Source: Bacteroidales bacterium
Lineage (GTDB): Bacteria > Bacteroidota > Bacteroidia > Bacteroidales > Marinilabiliaceae
DNA length: 51,765 nucleotides
Assembly (NCBI GenBank): GCA_024401415.1
Contig: JAKSLC010000003.1
Span: forward strand, 1 to 51,765
Direction of reading: 5' to 3'
The notes beneath the pieces were generated by a model. That model worked only from the letters and a program-made list of their open reading frames with translations, was not told where the DNA came from and did not search any database. A program made the position numbers and the translations under genes. This document shows, piece by piece, positions 1 to 14,400 of the stretch (the first letter of the stretch is position 1; each line of letters begins with the position of its first letter).

Positions 1-23
1 CAAACGCCAAAAAGACAATTATT

Positions 24-48
24 AAGCCCTATGGGCTTTTTTATTTTC
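24..48 (+). terminator. Rho-independent terminator-like hairpin
   Basis: A 6-bp perfect stem (24-29 with 33-38, AAGCCC/GGGCTT) with a 3-nt loop is followed on the plus strand by an almost pure T run (37-48). Its orientation suits a plus-strand gene ending left of the window. Read on the minus strand it could also end transcripts of the giant adhesin, but the T-rich stretch there lies about 9 nt from the stem. Confidence 0.6.
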
Positions 49-77
49 TTGAAAAGTTAATTAAATTTTGTGTTTAA

Positions 78-2410
78 TTAACTTACATGAAAAAGATTAG
101 ATACACAGATAAAAATAATCGTAACATCAGTTACACCAGTATCAGCATTTTTAGTAGATTTAACTTCATATTTATCAGCAGTTAATGTTGTATCACCAAT
201 TTTAATTGTAACATCATTATTAAGTTCACCTGTACATCCATTAGCATCAGTAACTATTACATGATAAATACCCTCAGAAATATTGTCTAAACTGCTCGAC
301 TCAGAGTCCAATTTTTCTCCAGTAATCGAATTGTACCATGCATAGGTATATGGTCGTGTTCCGCCTCTAACTGTCACAGCTATCTTACCGTCACTTGCTC
401 CTAGGCATGTGACGTCTTTGTGCAATTGAGGGGTTACACTGATAGCTATTGGCTCTTTTACAAGAATATCTTTCTTGGTAACCGAACATGTACCTCCACC
501 ATCATGTGTATCTGTAATCGTTACAGTGTAATATCCGCCTGAAATAGATACTAAGTCTTCTGATGTGTCAGCAAATTCAGAATCAACGGCTCCTCCTTCA
601 CTACTGCTGCGCTTCCACTCGTATGTAGGCTCTCCTAACAATCCTTCAATCTTAAGGTCGATAGATCCATTCATAGCGCCAGCACATGTCACGTTCTCTA
701 CATCAGCAGCTATCTTTATTTCGTCAAATACTACAAGGTCTATCTCTTTCTGTATCTTACAGTGGTTGCCATCTTCTGCTATTACCACGTATTTACCAGG
801 CATAAGCCCAGTAAAGTCTGCTTGATTTAAGTCGGCTTCAACATGACCGTTATTAGCAAGCGTAAATGAATATTTATCAGGCGTAGCACCATCAGCAGTA
901 GCTTTAATGGTCAATCTGCTGCTTCCATTGTATACATCATCATAACACAATACCTTATCTTGTTTTATGTCAAGGGTTAAGGCTTTGCTTGGTTCGGTAA
1001 TTGTTATAGCGTATACATCTTTGTCATCAGCTGTTTTGGTAGACAAACGCCATTCGCCGCCCTTTGCATCGGTAACACGTACGGCGTATGTGCCTGCCGC
1101 TACCGGAATCTGAACAAGTGATGCCTCACTATAATTACCTAAGTACAATACCTCGTTCAAATAGATATTATATGGCTTGGTACCATTGCTGATAGTAAGG
1201 TCAAATCTACCCTCACCTCCCTTACATGTAGCATCATATTTCTTTACTGTTACATTAAGTGCACCACTAGCACCTACAGGTATCTCATATAATTCTGATT
1301 GACAACCGTTCTTATCAATAACCTGCAAGTAGTATGTCTTAGCATCAAGGTTGCTAGCTATCAACGAAGCATCTCCTGTATTCGCTATAGCTGTAGTCTT
1401 GTCACTCTCATACCACTTGTACTTATATGGTTTCGTTCCACCATCAACATCTTTAATGGCTATCTTGCCATCTTTTGATGTCGATTCTATATCTCCATTA
1501 TCCTTATATGAAACAGATGTCACTCCTGTCACATCGTATGTAGCTTTAATCTTCTGAGGCTCATCAATCGTAACTGTTACAGCCTTTTCACAGCCTTTAC
1601 CATCATTATCTGTTACATAAAGCATATATGTACCAGCCTTACCGTTAAATCCCGCAAGAGCATCTCCGCTATCAAATGACGTTCCCGTAACTGTAACATT
1701 CGCACTGTTTGTAGTGTTTGCACCTCCAGCTGTGGTTATAACTTTGGCTTCTCCCTTAACATCTCCAGAAAGGGCTACTTGAACTCGATATGGAGCCTTA
1801 CCACCTACAATATTGAGTTCAAATTCTCCATTCGATTCTCCATAACATTTTACTGGAGCCGTTTGATAGGCATTTACCATGAGTGGTTGAGTAGCACCGC
1901 CAACTGTACGCTGCTCAACAACTCTACAACCTAGCTTTTGGTCTTCTATTACAACACTGTAGTTACCAGCCGAAAGTCCTGTTTGTGTATTCTGACTGTT
2001 GTTTACCAAGCCGTTTCCTGTTCCTGTCCAAGTATAAGTATAGTCGCCCGATCCATTAAGAACGTTGACTGTCATCTTACCATCTTGATTTTCGAAACAC
2101 GTCACGTCATTTATCTCAACCTCAACTTTAAAGTCATTCTCTGGTTCTAGCGTAATCTCTATATACTCTTTTGCTCCGTTCTTAAATACACATTGAGAAT
2201 CATATCCTTCACGTTTTTCTTTGTCAGAAACAACTACATAATATTTACCTGTAGTTAATCCATTTCTGTAGTATAGTCCGTTTATTCCATTATCTCTCTT
2301 CGCAGCAGCATCTTCTTCTTTTGTATACCACTTGTAATCGTATTTACCTGAACCTCCAGTCACATTGAGCATAATGGATCCGTTAAAGACTCCATTGCAC
2401 GATGGATTGA
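78..2410 (-). repeat. Higher-order repeat copy B (incomplete, eight modules plus a fragment)
   Basis: The second copy of the nine-module unit begins at Cys5206 (codon 2397-2399). Eight modules are complete. The ninth should place its Cys near residue 5951, but the frame loses module similarity within about 15 residues of that point and stops at residue 5978. This is the basis for calling the gene's 3' end broken. Confidence 0.6.
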
Positions 2411-5400
2411 CTTTATCTACTACTACATCAAGTTTCTTCTGCAACTCAACATGTCGTGATATAGTACATGCTCCAGTCTTAGTAAGTTCTACTGAATAAT
2501 ATCCACTATTCAAGCCTTCAATGCTAACTGTAGGTGTAGCATTTACAGCTGTCATCTTTTCAGGGGTAAACGAGCCTGCCCATTTTGGCTTGTAATTGTC
2601 TAGCTTATCTACTGTAATTGGCTCGTATTTTCCACTAGTAGCATTGAATTGCGTAATGGCTATATTTCCATTGCTTCCTTCACAATCTGCATCTTTTACT
2701 ACTGATAGATAGTATGTGTCTGGCTCTTCTACTTTGATATTACCACTAGAAATCTGACAACCGTTTGCATCAAATACATTGACATAGTATTCTCCCTTTC
2801 CTAACCCATTCTGAATAGCTGTTGTAGATCCCAACATCTCTCCAGTCGCCTTATGCCACTCGTATCTGTATGGTGGTGTACCGCCTTCAAGTGTCACTGC
2901 TATCTGGCCATTCTTCTCTCCATGACATGAGACATGCGTAACCTCAATATTTGGATCCTCTGTACCAGTTTTCTTTGAGAACTTAAGATCTGATACTGGC
3001 TCCTTAACTGTAAAGAAGAATTCTGCTATACATGGCTGTTCAGTTCCTTCTCCATTTACAATTTTCTGACCTTTTTGGTCTCCGTCTGTATACAGATTCT
3101 CACAACTAATGGTCAATTTATAGTAACCACCATTAAGTTGTCTTATATTCTGATTTGTATGTATATCAACGCCGAGTGCATTGGCAACATTTATATAATC
3201 ATCATCAGATGTCCTTGAGTTCTTTCTCTGCCAGTTATATTTATAGCTTCCCGTACCTCCGGAAACAGAGACCATAATAGCTCCTGTACCATTGCCTTTA
3301 CATGGTACATCTGTTACTGTAAAGTTGTCTAGCTTGATCTCAGGATGTTCTTGTAACTCTACTCCCTCTATTACATCCGGACATCCATGCGCATCGGTAA
3401 CGGTTATTGTATAGGTATTTGCAGGAAGTCCTGTTATAGTCGTTTGCCCTGAAACTATCTTGCCTCCCTTTGCACTTGGAGCTATGTTATAGTTATAATA
3501 TGTCTGAGTTGTACCATCTACTGTTTCTGTATATGGCTTACCTCCCTCAACTTTCAAATATATGTTTGCATCTGAACCTCCATAGCACATAATTCGATCC
3601 ACAACTGCAGTAGCTTTTACTGGTTGCAAGTTCTCTTCGTCAGTATATTTAATCTCTACTGGCTCTTCGTATTTCGCTCCTCTTGAATCAAGTACGGTTA
3701 CCATATAGGTACCTATTCCAAGATTCGGAACAACATGCTCTGTAGATCCATCAAAGTTGCTTACACTTACCTTACCATCCACCAAAATCGTATATGGCGC
3801 ATATCCTGTAAGTATCTTCACTCTGATTATACCTGTCTTCTCGCCCGAACAGTCTACTGTCGTTCTGTAAATAGGCGTAGTAACCGTAAGCTGACCATTA
3901 TTGCCTACATGGAACTCAAAGTATTCTGATTCACATCCATTTCCATCTTCAGTTACCTTAACAGCGTAATCTCCCACTGATAAACCAGACAATTGGTATG
4001 AATTGTCATCAGATGCACTTCTTGCAGAATATCGGGCATCTCCTGTCTTTGTAGCATCCACATTGTACCACTTGAAATGGTATTGTGGTGTACCTCCTTT
4101 TATTGAAATAGTTATCGATCCATCTTTTGTATCTTCGTATGATGATTCTCCACCACCAACAGCTGGAACGAATTTACGAGATGTAACGTTAGTAGTCTTT
4201 CCCGTAATCTTTATCAATTCAGGCTCAGTAATAACAACTGCAAAGTCTTTCTGACAACCATGCGCATCTGTTACAACAAATTGATAATTATCTGCCTTTA
4301 AATTCTCTACTTTAACTCCGTTGACAGCAGCATCTACAACAGTCCAATCGGAAGCTTTATTGCCTTTATATTTGTATGAATATGGCTCAACTCCACCTCT
4401 GATAACCAGTTTCAATGCCCCTGTTGCACCTCCGCTACACTTTACATTCTCAAGTTCTTCGTACGATGCTTCTAATGATGCTGTAGGACCACCAACTGTG
4501 AACTCCTGCGATACCTCACACTTATTTATCTCATCTCTAACTACTACTCGATAAGTACCAGCAGAGAGTTGGTTTTGGTTCTGTACCTTTAAGCCCGACT
4601 TCAAGCCAAGGCCCGAACCACTCCACTCAAATGTGTACGATCCTGAACCTCCTGAAACAGACATGCCGATAGAACCGTTCTGCTCTTCAAAACATGTAAC
4701 GTCTGATGCTTGCCCCGACACATTGAATGAGTATGTAGGTAGTACTACAATCTCCATCCAGCCAGTCTCGCTTGGATAGAAGAAATAGTCTTTCTGCAAC
4801 GTTCCTTCAATCAACCTGCTTCTCTCATCTCTTACCCTTGCTTTATATGTCCCCGCTTTAAGATTGCTTCTGGAACTCAATGAGCCGTATTCAGTTGTGC
4901 TGACATCTTCCCACATGAAGGTATAGTTACCTTGTCCTCCAACTGGATTGATAACTATCTCTCCCGTATTATTTCCTGTACACGTAGTGTTCTTAGCCGT
5001 GTATGTTGCTGTCAATGGCTGAACAAATGTTACTGCCTTATCTGTAGCACAGTTCTTCGCACCTTGCTCGTTGAGCATTGTGACTACTACAGAGTATGAA
5101 CCACTAACCAAACCAGTCTGAGCGAATGGTGTAGCAGCTGAAATATTTGCTCCCTCCCACTTTATCTCTAACTGACGTACAACAGTGACACTGTTCTTTG
5201 TATATCTGACATACAATCTCTTGTTTGCCTCTTCCCAATAATACGCCTCATTATTTCCTGTTACTGCATCAAATTCTCCCTTTGTAGTCTTATTATTTGT
5301 ATCTGCAGTGGTTACTCTCTTAAGATCTGCATCGTCAAATACAATTTTCAACTTACCATTCTTACCTTCCTTATCAACATCACCACCTGTTGGTATCATC

Positions 5401-8400
5401 AGTTGGAATGATGTAGAAATTGGATCAAGGAGCGACTTAGTGGCTTTTGCTTTGCCGCCTTTTGCATCAGTAACAGTAACGGTGTAACTGCCAGGACCGG
5501 CGCCATCATATTCGTATGACGTAGCGCCAACAATATCAGCACCATCTTTACTCCACTGGTAGGTATAAGGTGCATAACCGCCTGTAGCAGTGGCAGTCAA
5601 TAAAGCATCACTGTTTCCTGCACATGAGATCTCAGAACCGCCAATTGTAACGTTCAACTCTGTATATGCGGCTATAGTAAATGTTGTCGATTGCTCACAC
5701 TCTCCACTCTTAACAAAGGCAATATAATCACCTGCCTCAAGTTCACTGAACTTAGGCTCTCGACTGCCCGCTGTAGTAGATGTATTATAGTCTGTTAGTT
5801 TTGTCTTGCCTGCAACCTTCTTAAATACATAGTATGTATAGTCCGTAATCACACCTCCAGCAGCACTCAATGTTACTGTACCCTTCTGTGCCTGATCTAT
5901 CGTAGTCTGATCTACTACAGTAAGTGTCAAGAGGTCATTAAGTGTTTCACGCTCTGTAATCGGACAGCCTGCGTGTGTCTTATGGGCTACGCTGAGAACA
6001 AACTCTCCTCCGTTAGGAATATTACTAAGCTTACCTGCAGAATATGTGTAGCCTTGATTTCTACTTATACCTGTTCCACTCCACTGGAAGTCATAGTTTG
6101 TAGCAGCGTATGTATTATCATATGTGCCTGAAGTACTTGTAACAGCTACACTGATAGTACGGCTCTCTGTACAAGCATTATCAGGAGTAAGCTTTACAGT
6201 AAGTTTTGGATCTTGCTTAACAACAATATCTTTCTTCTCCGCCTTACATTCTGCCTCTCTGCTATCAGATACTGTAACTGTATACTTGCCAGCTCCAAAG
6301 CCTGTAAATAGAGAGCCTGAGCGTGTAGGAGTTACTACCTCCACACCACCTTCAGTAGCTAATACCCAATCATACTTAATATATGCATTCTCAATGCCAC
6401 TGACATTTACATTCAATGTCACCGCACCATCTGTATTGCCATAACAGGTAGCATCTTGCGCTGTAGCACTTACTATTGCTACACTCTTCTTATAGGCAAG
6501 TGTTATCTTATCGAGTTTTACTACAGCGTTCTGCGTCGTATGATCTGCCGATGAGTATGCAGGATCATATACCTCAATAGTGTAATCTCCTGGCTTCAAT
6601 CCCGAGAATACTACCGTAGCAGGGTCTGAACCACTCACCGCTGGCGCAGATAATGTTGAGCTGGTCTTAACTTTATATTCACTTGTAGCATATTCGTACT
6701 CAAGAAGTGTGCCTTCAGTTTCTACAGTATTAGTCTTGCCAGTTACCTTATAAATAAGCTCTGCAGCTTGCTTACCATATACCTCAAGCGTTATCTTACC
6801 ATTATCGTTGCCAGAACATGATGGATTTATAGTTCCACTCTTTGGTAAAATAATATTCATTCCAAGTGTAGTCTCGACATAACAGCTCGTCGCATCACTG
6901 GCTGGATTAGAATCCTTAACTGTTATAGCATACTCACCCATTGGTAGGCCTGTCAACTCAAGGTCGAATGTGTGTCCTGCCGTACCATCAATATCTGTAT
7001 AGTTCTGGAAACCAGACTCCTTTGTCGTCTTATTCAGCCACTCTATACGGTAGTTGTACTTGGCTGGCGTGCCAGGTGTGCCAGCTACTGCTTCTACTGT
7101 TGGTCTACCACCTGCTACTGTGATGGTTGCTTTTCCTGTCTTGCCAGACTGCGCAAAATCAAAGCTCTTAACAGTAGCGGTAACTGGAGTAATTGCAGTA
7201 ATCTCTATATTCTGAGAGTATGTACAACCTTTTGAATCCGTTATGATTACCAAATACTTACCTGCAGCAAGCCCATTCTCATTCTCGTCTTGACCTCTGA
7301 ATGAGATGGTCTGACCCATAGACACATTTGTCTTCCTGTACTTATCCGTATTCATAGATAAGCCAGTATCTGTCTTCACTTCAACAACAAATGGACCAAC
7401 ACCCGCAGTAGGTTTAACCTCTACTGCTCCCTTGACATTCGTATCACATGAATTGATATCAAATTTCTGAATGTCAGCCTTAACCTCATTCTCTTTTATC
7501 TCAACAATGATTGACTTCTCGCAGCTAAATGTGCTGTTCTTAATTGTAATACGATAGAATCCCTTTGGACCCTTCTCCAATACACCATCTGTTGTCGACA
7601 ATACTGCAGTCAATGGCAGATCACCCCATCCTGTTCCCGCATCAATAGCTATTTTTGTCTGCGAATATTTCCAAGTATATGTATAGCCAAACTCTGGGTA
7701 CTCTGCCTTTTCTTCTTCTGTCTTGCCTACTACATAATCCTCATAATTCGGACTGACTGTCAAGACTATCTTTCCATCTTCTTGACCAGTACATGATGTC
7801 ACAAATGTCTCTACGTCAACGCCTATCGAAGATGGTAGGAAGATAGACTTTGCCAATCTGCATGGCGAATCGTTGTAGCTTATGTCAAGTGTATAAAGTC
7901 CGCCCTTTGGAGCTTTTAATTCTCTTTGATTTGTAACAATACCATTTATAGAGTCACCTGTCCATGTCAATGTGTATAATGACATCCAAGCGTCTTCAGT
8001 ATTACTTGCTGCTCCAAATGGCAATGTCTTAACATCAATTCCCAAGGTTCGGGATTCCGACTGACACTTGTCTGCAATATTGAAATCAAAGCTAATCTTA
8101 TCAACACCCTTAATTTTTATCTCGTTCTCAAACTCACAGCCTGTAGCACTATGCGAAACTACCAGCTTATAAGCTACCTCTGTTGCCTTACCGCTAGCAT
8201 CAACAAATGTCGGTAAATCAACCGAGTTTAGCCTATACTCGGCAACTGCTCCCGTAGCCTCCTTGATTGTAACGGTCTTTCTGAAATTCTCAGGACCGAT
8301 ATACTCAAATTTTAAACCTGCACGCTCACTTTCGCTGAAGCCCACAAGCGCTACCACAGCCTCAACGTTATTGTTGTCGCCGGCACATTTCTCTGTAGTT

Positions 8401-11400
8401 ATATTTATATTGTTAAATTTAACGTCTTTCTGATATGTAATAAGTTGTTCATCTGACAATGCACAAGCACCTTCGGCTGTCAAATCATCAACCCTTTTCG
8501 CATCTGTAACCGATACTTTATATAGTGCCGGATTCAATGAAACTATCTTATTGTTCTCCTTATCCACACCAGCATAATCTACCCAATCACCCGTAGGGGT
8601 CCCATCAGTACCAAGGTTCTTATACTGCCATTTATACTTAAGATCTCCAATAGCATTCTCTGTCACAACCTCCAAGGCTCCCTTAACCGTTCCGTTTGCA
8701 CAGTCTGGTTGTGTAGGTGTCAAAGAAACCTTAAACTGTGTGAGCTGAACATCCTCAAATACATAATTACATGTATTGTCACGTGTCGGATCAGAAACGA
8801 CAGAGTTCCAGTCATATACTACCAAACGGTACCAGCCGTCTGACAAATCAGTAAACTTAATCTCCGTAGAAGTAGTCTCCTCTTCTTTTAAAGTCTTTAC
8901 AGGCACAATCGTAGACGTAGCCTCTCCACCTTTGGCCTCAATCTTATAAAGGTATGCATGATAGTTTACTTTATTATCTTTATCCTTTGCACCACCTTTA
9001 ATAGTATAGATCAACTCACCTTTGTTTGGCTCACAGAGGTTCGCCTTGGTCGCTACTACCTCCATCAAGTTTGATGCTTGTATAATCTCTATCTCTGGCA
9101 CATCAAAGGAGCCTCCATTACCATCAGTAACAGTAATAGAGTACTTTCCTGCTGATAATCCTTCAATTAGATACTCTGCATTCGTATCACCATCAGCCTT
9201 AACTGGAGCAATATATACATTGTCTCCTAATGTAATGGTATAATATGGTTTGTGCTTACTCTCATTAGCATCTCCAGGCTTGGCAGCAAATGGATAGAGG
9301 CCCTCAATGCTGAGTTTAATAGAGCCATTTGGTCTTGCCTCATTCTCAACACATTGTATATCTGTCTTGCTCGATTTTACATTGAGCTTATTCTTTGCAA
9401 TTTCAAATGTCTTCTCAATATAACAGCCATTCGCATCTGTCAATACTATGGTATATTTTCCACTGGCAAGACCATCTATCATTGGCTTGTTTTCCGAGCC
9501 GACAATCTTATCACCCCCTTCTTTCTTCCAATAGTAGGTATACGGAATAACTCCTCCTTGAATATCGTTCAACTCGATAAGACCATCTGTCTTGCCACTG
9601 TCAAGTCGTATGTTCTTCTGATCAAGACGAATATCTGATGGCTGGTTGATTGTAAACTCTTTTGTCACATAACAATCTGTAGCCGATACAATAGCTCCCT
9701 CTTTGTCTACAGCATATATCTTTAAAATATACTCTCCAGCATTGTTGCCACCATCACTGGTAATGCTGAATGTATGTGTAGAATATGACGAGTTGTCTGT
9801 TTCGGACTTCTTTGCAATAGCTACGTATTTCTGTTGTACAGGTGTTGGATCTACTGGCGTATGTACCCCACTTTCATCTACGTCATCAGGGTTCTTCTTG
9901 AATAACTGATAATAGTGATACTTATTATTACCATAGAGCACACTTGCGGTTATCTTTGCAACACTTTGCTCACCCACAGTCGTAGTTCCACTTGTAGTAG
10001 TGCTCTCCTTTGTGTTGTCTGGACAGAGGAAATCAACTTTGCTTGACGTCTCAATCTGTACCATTGGCTCTACTGTGACCTCTTGCTTGTCAGGGCAAGA
10101 GATAACTACTTCATCAACTCTACTAACTGTATAGTCAGTTGTATTTACCCAACTTGATACATAGTGTACATACAGTTTCTTATTGGTCTCAACTGCATCG
10201 TTGGCTAAACTGAAGGTATGCAGATATGTATTGGCAGCATTGAGTTCTTTCCAATCTGATAATAATCTAGTGGTACCATTCAATACCGCACCATCAGCTA
10301 CTACAACCTGGAATGTACTCTTATGCGCTCTCGGGTTATTTTCCGGAGTTACTGTGTTCCAGCCTCTTGCATCCGACTTGAGTTCTACTCTTAACGTATT
10401 ATTACATGGATCATACTTAGATTCAGTGAGCTGAACTTTGTCTGGCTCATAGATCGTAATATCCATAGGCGGTGCCTTACAGCCTTTTGCATCCTCAACA
10501 GTAAGTGTATACTTTCCTGCCTCTAATGCAGAGAACTGACACTTAGCTGGATCACCTTGTGTTCCAGCTGGTACGGCTGGATCCGTGCCAAACTTTGCAA
10601 GAGAATATGTATAGTTCAACAAACTCTGACCTGCTACATTACCGCCCGACATGTCGGTAACTTCTATCACACCATCCTTCTGACCATTACATGTAATATC
10701 CTGAATAGCAACACGTTCTACCTTAACCGGCGCTGATGGTGTGCCAATGGTAAATGTGTAAGGATACAAACAGTCATCATAGCCTTTATATCTTAACCAC
10801 AAGATATATGTTCCCGCACGCAAGCCTTTAATCGTAAACTTACTGCGACTTAACTCAAGTCCTCCATCTGTCTTTTCCTCAGTAGCAACATCAGAGTATG
10901 TATAATCAACCTCCAATGGAGTGCTACCACCTATCACATATCTGCCTGAAGCTGTCTGTAACTTTGTCCATGTGTCAGCGTCTTTTGTAATAGATACACT
11001 GGCAACATCAATAATAAAGTCTACCTCTCCATCAAACTTATTATAACCAGCATACAAGGTAGTAGCTGCATCATTCTTAGTATCTCCCTCTTTCTTCTCC
11101 TCGGCTCTACTCTTCAAATGGAAAATGTCAAACTCTACCTTACCATCACTGTCTAGGTAACATGTTACAGGGGTCTCTACCTTTGTTAAGGTAGGTTCAT
11201 AAATCGGATTGATAACAAACTTAACGACATTACCACAGCTGCCATTACCCTTTGGAGTAACGGTAACAGTATAAGTACCACTAGCTAAGCCTGTTATCTC
11301 TGTCTGATTATGCGCATCTTCTATCTCATTACCATCCTTATCTTTCCAAATAATATCACACTCTGATGGTGGTGTCGCTGTAGTAAAGGTCAATGAAGCC

Positions 11401-14400
11401 CTACCTGTAATAGTACCTGTTGGTGTAGATGCTCCTTGTTTGGTATATTCACATGTAAACGCCTCATCTACATTTACATAGAACTTAACAGGATCAACTG
11501 CTTCCAAATGTAATGTAGCACTCTGATAATAACAACCGGTAGCAACATCTTGAATACGTAGCTTATAGTATCCCTCTGGTAATGAAGTATATTTATACTC
11601 AGTCTTGCCAACACCTATATTTGGTGTTATCATACTGGTATTAGTAGTTTTGGATACCTCATCAAATGAACTTTCACTATAGTGCCACTGATAGTTATAG
11701 TTGCTTCTTGTAGTTGAATAGTCAGCAATAACTACATTGTCTTTTCGGAGATTTATCAATTCTATCGATCCTGTCTTGTCTCCCTTACATGTCTTGATAA
11801 CATCAAAGTCATCTTTGAGCATGTCATAGTTTGGTTGTGTCTTAACAAGTACAGTTCTAACATATCCAACATTCTCATTTTTCTTAACACCGTTTTCTAC
11901 TACTCTTCGCTGATAGTCCTTACAGTCAATCACTTGCTTCTTGGATGCATCAGCAGCAATCGCAGTAAGCGCAGCGTTACGACCATATATATCGGTCGTC
12001 GTAGTTCCGGACTTAACAACATACAACTCACTCTCTGTACAATAGTATGTTACAGGGAGACTTGCTACAACTTTCCACCCCGCTTCTGGGTTGTCTGTCT
12101 GTACAATCTTATGTGTTGCATCGTCATCTACCTTATATTCAATTGTCTCCCTGAGTGTATTTGCCCCAGACGCAAGTACAAGATCATACTTCTGACTTGC
12201 ATTCGAATTGTTCTCAATTGTAAACTTGAAGTAACCAAAGTTATCCTGATTTACATCGGCTTGTCTCTGGAAGGTCAAATGCCTTGTCAATACATCAAGA
12301 CTTCCTTGTGGATTGTTCGCCCAGTTGGTCAAGAGCTTACCTTCACTATCTGTTGCCTCTGACAGATACTCAGGACAATACAACTGATCTATCTGTGGAA
12401 GCTGCGCATGGTTAGGCGCTACCAAGTATTGCCTGTGAACAGCCGTAGGACATCCGCCAAAACTATCATCGGCTTTGAAAATATAGTTAATGTTATATAC
12501 TGCTGGCTCAAGATTCTCCGGATTGATGTAGAATGTACCAAATGAATCATTGAATCTGCCATCAGTAATAACTGTAGTTATTCTCTGTCCGGCTGTATAT
12601 GAAGTGCCATCAACTACTCTATCCTCAGTGAATACAAATTCAAGTCCCAAATTCGTAGCTACTCCTGTAACTGTCTGACCTACAGGATTCTCCTTTGTAA
12701 TCTGATAGTAACCATATCCAGGCACAGGCGAATTACCATTGACAGTAACATTTGTAGGGTATGTCCCGATCAACTTTCTCGCACTGTTATACACTCCGTT
12801 TACAAAGGCTCTCTCCTCATTCGCACCCGATTTTCCCTCTACTACAAAGTTCGCTTTTACTATATTTATTATAGTAGTGGTCTTTTGAACCATATAATTA
12901 CATTCACTACCGCCCGCGACAGTGAAGTCAAAGCGTACAGTAAGTGGCGACTTAGTAATTGTTGCCCTTCTCAGATAGTTTGTTATGTTAAGCAAACATA
13001 CCCTTCCAATGTTATCTTTCCATGGGAATGATCTCTCTTCTTCGCTATACGACCCATTCCCATCAACATCGATGTACTTACCAAATCCATCAGTGTCTTG
13101 ATCGCCTGTCGCTAAACCTGCATTTGGAAGTCTCTTCCATGCAAGAACATCATCATATCCTTGTTGGTTCAAACTAAATCTACCATCTTGGTATCCTAGT
13201 GCCGAGTTATCTATAGCATGGAAAATAATATACTTCTCATTATTATATATAATGTATCCTCCTGTAGCATCGGTCGACTCAACTGCATTCGTACAGTATG
13301 AATCATTCAAGTCAAGAGTCAAACCAGTATTTCCTGGTATCTCAATGTATCTACAGAATGGCTCACCACATCCCTCATAGTAGTAGACACGGTACATCAT
13401 ACCTGGCACAAGGTCTACAGTATACAAGGCTGCATCATTCAAGTAGTGCGACTCTTGCATCGAACCATTGAAGTAGTCAGCTATAACTGTCTTGTACACA
13501 TCCTTGACCGGAACCAATATTCTTCCAGCTCCAGGATTCTCCGGATCAGCAGGTGCATGAATAGTTGGATCAACAACATGCGCAGGCACAGGCTCAATAT
13601 AATATGTACCCGCCTGTGTACCAGCTATCTCTCTAGCATGGAACTGAAGAATGTTCTCTGAAACATATCGGTTATCTGTATTAAGATCTGCAGCATTGTA
13701 ACATACAGTCAAAGCTGGAGCAGCAGCAGACATCAAGTCCCCATTAGCGTCAAACCAACTTGCATTACTCTCAAGCCATGGCGCTTTTACTTTTAATGCA
13801 TCTGCCCTACTCTTAGTTACTGGATACTCCTCATCAACTATTGTATTATCAAGAGCATCGTTATTATGACGCGAATCGTATGTCGTACCATGGAATATCG
13901 CAAATGGTACCTTGCCCTTGGTTACAAATACTGGCCATACTTTCTTAGTTGCACATCCATTAGCTTCGATGAATGTCCACGAGAATACGTACACTCCAGC
14001 TCCTGCCACTCCTCCATCAACCGAAAAGTCGAACGAAACAGGCTGACCATCAGCATTCAAATCAAAGGTCACATCACCAATGCCGTCAGAATCATACTTA
14101 ATCGTTGGCTTAGCCGTCTGACTGCCACTGGTAATCTCTATAAGTTTATAGCTTCTGCTCTTGGTGTCTCCAGCATAACTTTCTGTCTGACTACCAAAGG
14201 TTGTATAATATGTAAGAGAAGCATCGTCAAAATCTGTATCACCGCTCAAATCTGCTGCATCTACATTGTCCAATCTGTAGATCTTGATGCGAGATGTTCC
14301 TGCAACTCCCTCATAATCATAGTTATGAATATTACCAAAAGAATCTTTTACTGGAGCGCCTGTTATATCAATATTCGAGTCACTAAGTGGCAGATACCTC

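Larger units (their letters stand above)
78..11795 (-). repeat. Array of about 35 SprB-like protein modules
   Basis: This is the coding DNA of the C-terminal two thirds of the giant adhesin. Modules are spaced at about 80-100 codons and keyed by a Cys near the start and a VTD.(N/K)GC motif near the end. They are divergent from one another in protein sequence, so this is an old expansion rather than a recent tandem duplication. A few modules lack the first Cys. Confidence 0.8.

Noticed and set aside
78-11795. CRISPR-like or tandem DNA array suggested by regular spacing
   Set aside because: The periodicity is in the protein (about 240-300 bp modules with divergent DNA), with no short identical repeats separated by unique spacers.
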